From an uncultured Alphaproteobacteria bacterium (GTDB taxonomy: Bacteria > Pseudomonadota > Alphaproteobacteria > RF32 > CAG-239), in assembly GCA_934229625.1 (NCBI GenBank), contig CAKQDU010000003.1, positions 71,464-135,463 on the forward strand: a stretch of DNA of 64,000 nucleotides, read 5' to 3'. Position numbers and translations under genes: made by a program. Shown here piece by piece: positions 63,031 to 64,000 of this stretch; within the stretch, counting starts at the first letter, position 1; every line of letters starts with the position of its first letter. The notes below the pieces were generated by a model. That model did no database searches. It was given only the letters and a program-made list of their open reading frames with translations, and had not been told where the DNA came from.

Positions 63031-63831
63031 ATGATGGCTAAAATTCATGCTACAGCTTTTATTGAAGATGGCGCTCAAATTGCAGACAGTGCAGAAATAG
63101 GACCTTTTTGCTGGGTTAGTTCTCAGGCAAAAATAGGCGAAAATGTAAGACTTTTGGGACAAGTTACAATTTATGGAGATACCTCTATAGGAGAGGGAAC
63201 CGTGGTTTTTCCGGGGGCAAAACTGGGTTGCGGGCCTCAGGACCACGGTAATGAATTTCAGCCCGGAGCGCGTTTGATTGTTGGTAAACGCAATGTTATT
63301 CGCGAAAATGTGACTATGCACGCAGGTACTCCGAAAGAACATTTAACAACAGTTGTCGGTGATGATGGAATGTTTATGGTTAATTCGCATGTCGCGCATG
63401 ACTGTGTAGTCGGTAACAATGTGATTATGACAAATAACGCGGTAATCGGCGGCCATGTTCATTTAGGCGATGGTGTTATTTTGGGCGGTAACTGCGCTGT
63501 TCACCAATTTGTGCATATCGGCCGCAAGGCTATGGTCGGCGGTGTTTCCGGTGTTTCTCGAGATGTTATTCCTTTTGGTATCGTAAATGGAATGCCTGCG
63601 CGTTTACGCGGTTTGAATGTTGTTGGGTTGAAACGCAGCGGCTTAGACGAAAGCGTTATAAAATCTTGCACTCGTGCATTTATGTTTATATTTAAGGGTG
63701 CTAACGGCACATTTGAAGAACGTGTGTCAATGGCGGTTGAAAAATATAAAGATAATGAAATGATTATGGAGCAGATAAGGTTTATACAAGAATCTTTGGC
63801 AGGTAAACGTAATTTGACAATTGCCGATTGA
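63031..63831 (+). CDS. lpxA: UDP-N-acetylglucosamine acyltransferase LpxA
   Basis: 266 residues; ATG 63031 or the next codon. Left-handed beta-helix hexapeptide repeats from the start (IHATAFIEDGAQIADSAEIG), the catalytic His in NSHVAHDCVVGNN (about 125), and GGHVHLGDGVILGG. The C-terminal helices include NVVGLKRSGLDESVI. It catalyses the first step of lipid A synthesis, so the organism has LPS. fabZ and lpxD, usual neighbours, are not in the window. Confidence 0.95.
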   Translation: MMAKIHATAFIEDGAQIADSAEIGPFCWVSSQAKIGENVRLLGQVTIYGDTSIGEGTVVFPGAKLGCGPQDHGNEFQPGARLIVGKRNVIRENVTMHAGTPKEHLTTVVGDDGMFMVNSHVAHDCVVGNNVIMTNNAVIGGHVHLGDGVILGGNCAVHQFVHIGRKAMVGGVSGVSRDVIPFGIVNGMPARLRGLNVVGLKRSGLDESVIKSCTRAFMFIFKGANGTFEERVSMAVEKYKDNEMIMEQIRFIQESLAGKRNLTIAD

Positions 63832-63847
63832 TTTGGGCGAATTTAAC

Positions 63848-63926
63848 AAAAACTCCGCTTTTTTAGTAAGACGTATCACAAAAAAAATGTTTTTTTACGA
63901 GATAATTTTATTTAAAGCGGAGTTTT
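63848..63926 (+). terminator. Long hairpin after lpxA
   Basis: AAAACTCCGCTTT near 63849 pairs perfectly with AAAGCGGAGTTTT (63914-63926) across a 52-base AT-rich loop. Confidence 0.55.
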
Positions 63927-63940
63927 AATTGTATAAAGAA

Positions 63941-63963
63941 AACCACCGGATAGTCCGGTGGTT
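63941..63963. terminator. Short perfect hairpin at window end
   Basis: AACCACCGGA (63941-63950) pairs with TCCGGTGGTT (63954-63963) over TAG. No long T-run follows, so its role as terminator is uncertain. Confidence 0.4.
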
Positions 63964-64000
63964 CCGGAAAGCTTACAGCTTTACCGAAAAAAATTCCTTT

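Overview
The window reads as a chromosome segment of an AT-rich alphaproteobacterium. The alphaproteobacterial placement is inferred from the truncated HPr-kinase next to tsaE, the Mla-type ABC pair, the ruvA-ruvB-ybgC cluster and the type 3 prolyl-tRNA synthetase. The pilin-like proteins with a G/RSMIEMLGVLAI N-terminus, the Cys-rich repeat protein and the large autotransporter resemble those I recall from uncultured gut Alphaproteobacteria. This placement was not tested by any search.

Layout. (1) 1-489: tail of an unknown gene and the promoter of tRNA-Gln. (2) 547-11649: an 11.1 kb integrative island in the 3' end of tRNA-Gln(CTG), bounded by a 42-bp exact direct repeat. It carries a tyrosine integrase, a 774-codon-class membrane protein of unknown role, an EcoRI-methylase-family MTase with a DUF262-HNH nuclease, two serine recombinases (one beside a putative invertible promoter, one beside a res-like site), RhuM, an ankyrin protein and a HUH Rep-like gene. 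(3) 11.7-14.1 kb: a secreted Cys-rich repeat protein behind a duplicated regulatory module, a small membrane protein and tRNA-Asp. (4) 14.3-27.1 kb: core genes, namely an M23 endopeptidase, a Bat-type VWA operon, an SNase-like protein, tsaE, hprK, mlaE, mlaF, radA and cvpA. (5) 27.2-30.1 kb: three type IV pilin-like genes, two of them with a (CT)7 tract that puts the start codon out of frame. (6) 30.2-35.3 kb: a peptidase C26-type amidotransferase, a VanX-type dipeptidase, tRNA-Leu, a TPR-methyltransferase and a transglutaminase-like protein. (7) 35.3-38.1 kb: ybgC, ruvB, ruvA and mntP. (8) 38.2-45.7 kb: a second defence-rich stretch with a controller/restriction/methylase set and a DpnII-type operon that carries an extra, unrecognised 447-residue protein between the second methylase and the endonuclease. 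(9) 45.9-51.9 kb: rpmI-rplT, pheS-pheT and proS. (10) 52-64 kb: two paralogous unknown proteins, a double GT2 glycosyltransferase, a 1637-residue autotransporter, an RsmB-type methyltransferase and lpxA.

Three themes recur. First, there are three separate restriction-modification loci in 64 kb. Second, there are several possible phase-variation devices: an invertible promoter, a dinucleotide repeat in a reading frame, and long in-gene repeats in surface proteins. Third, regulatory modules are reused: one divergent intergenic block is present twice, and one AT-rich leader without a Shine-Dalgarno sequence stands in front of at least four genes. The best candidates for something undescribed are the DpnII accessory protein (43488-44831), the switchable R-M operon (7178-7336) and the pilin contingency loci (27160-29096).
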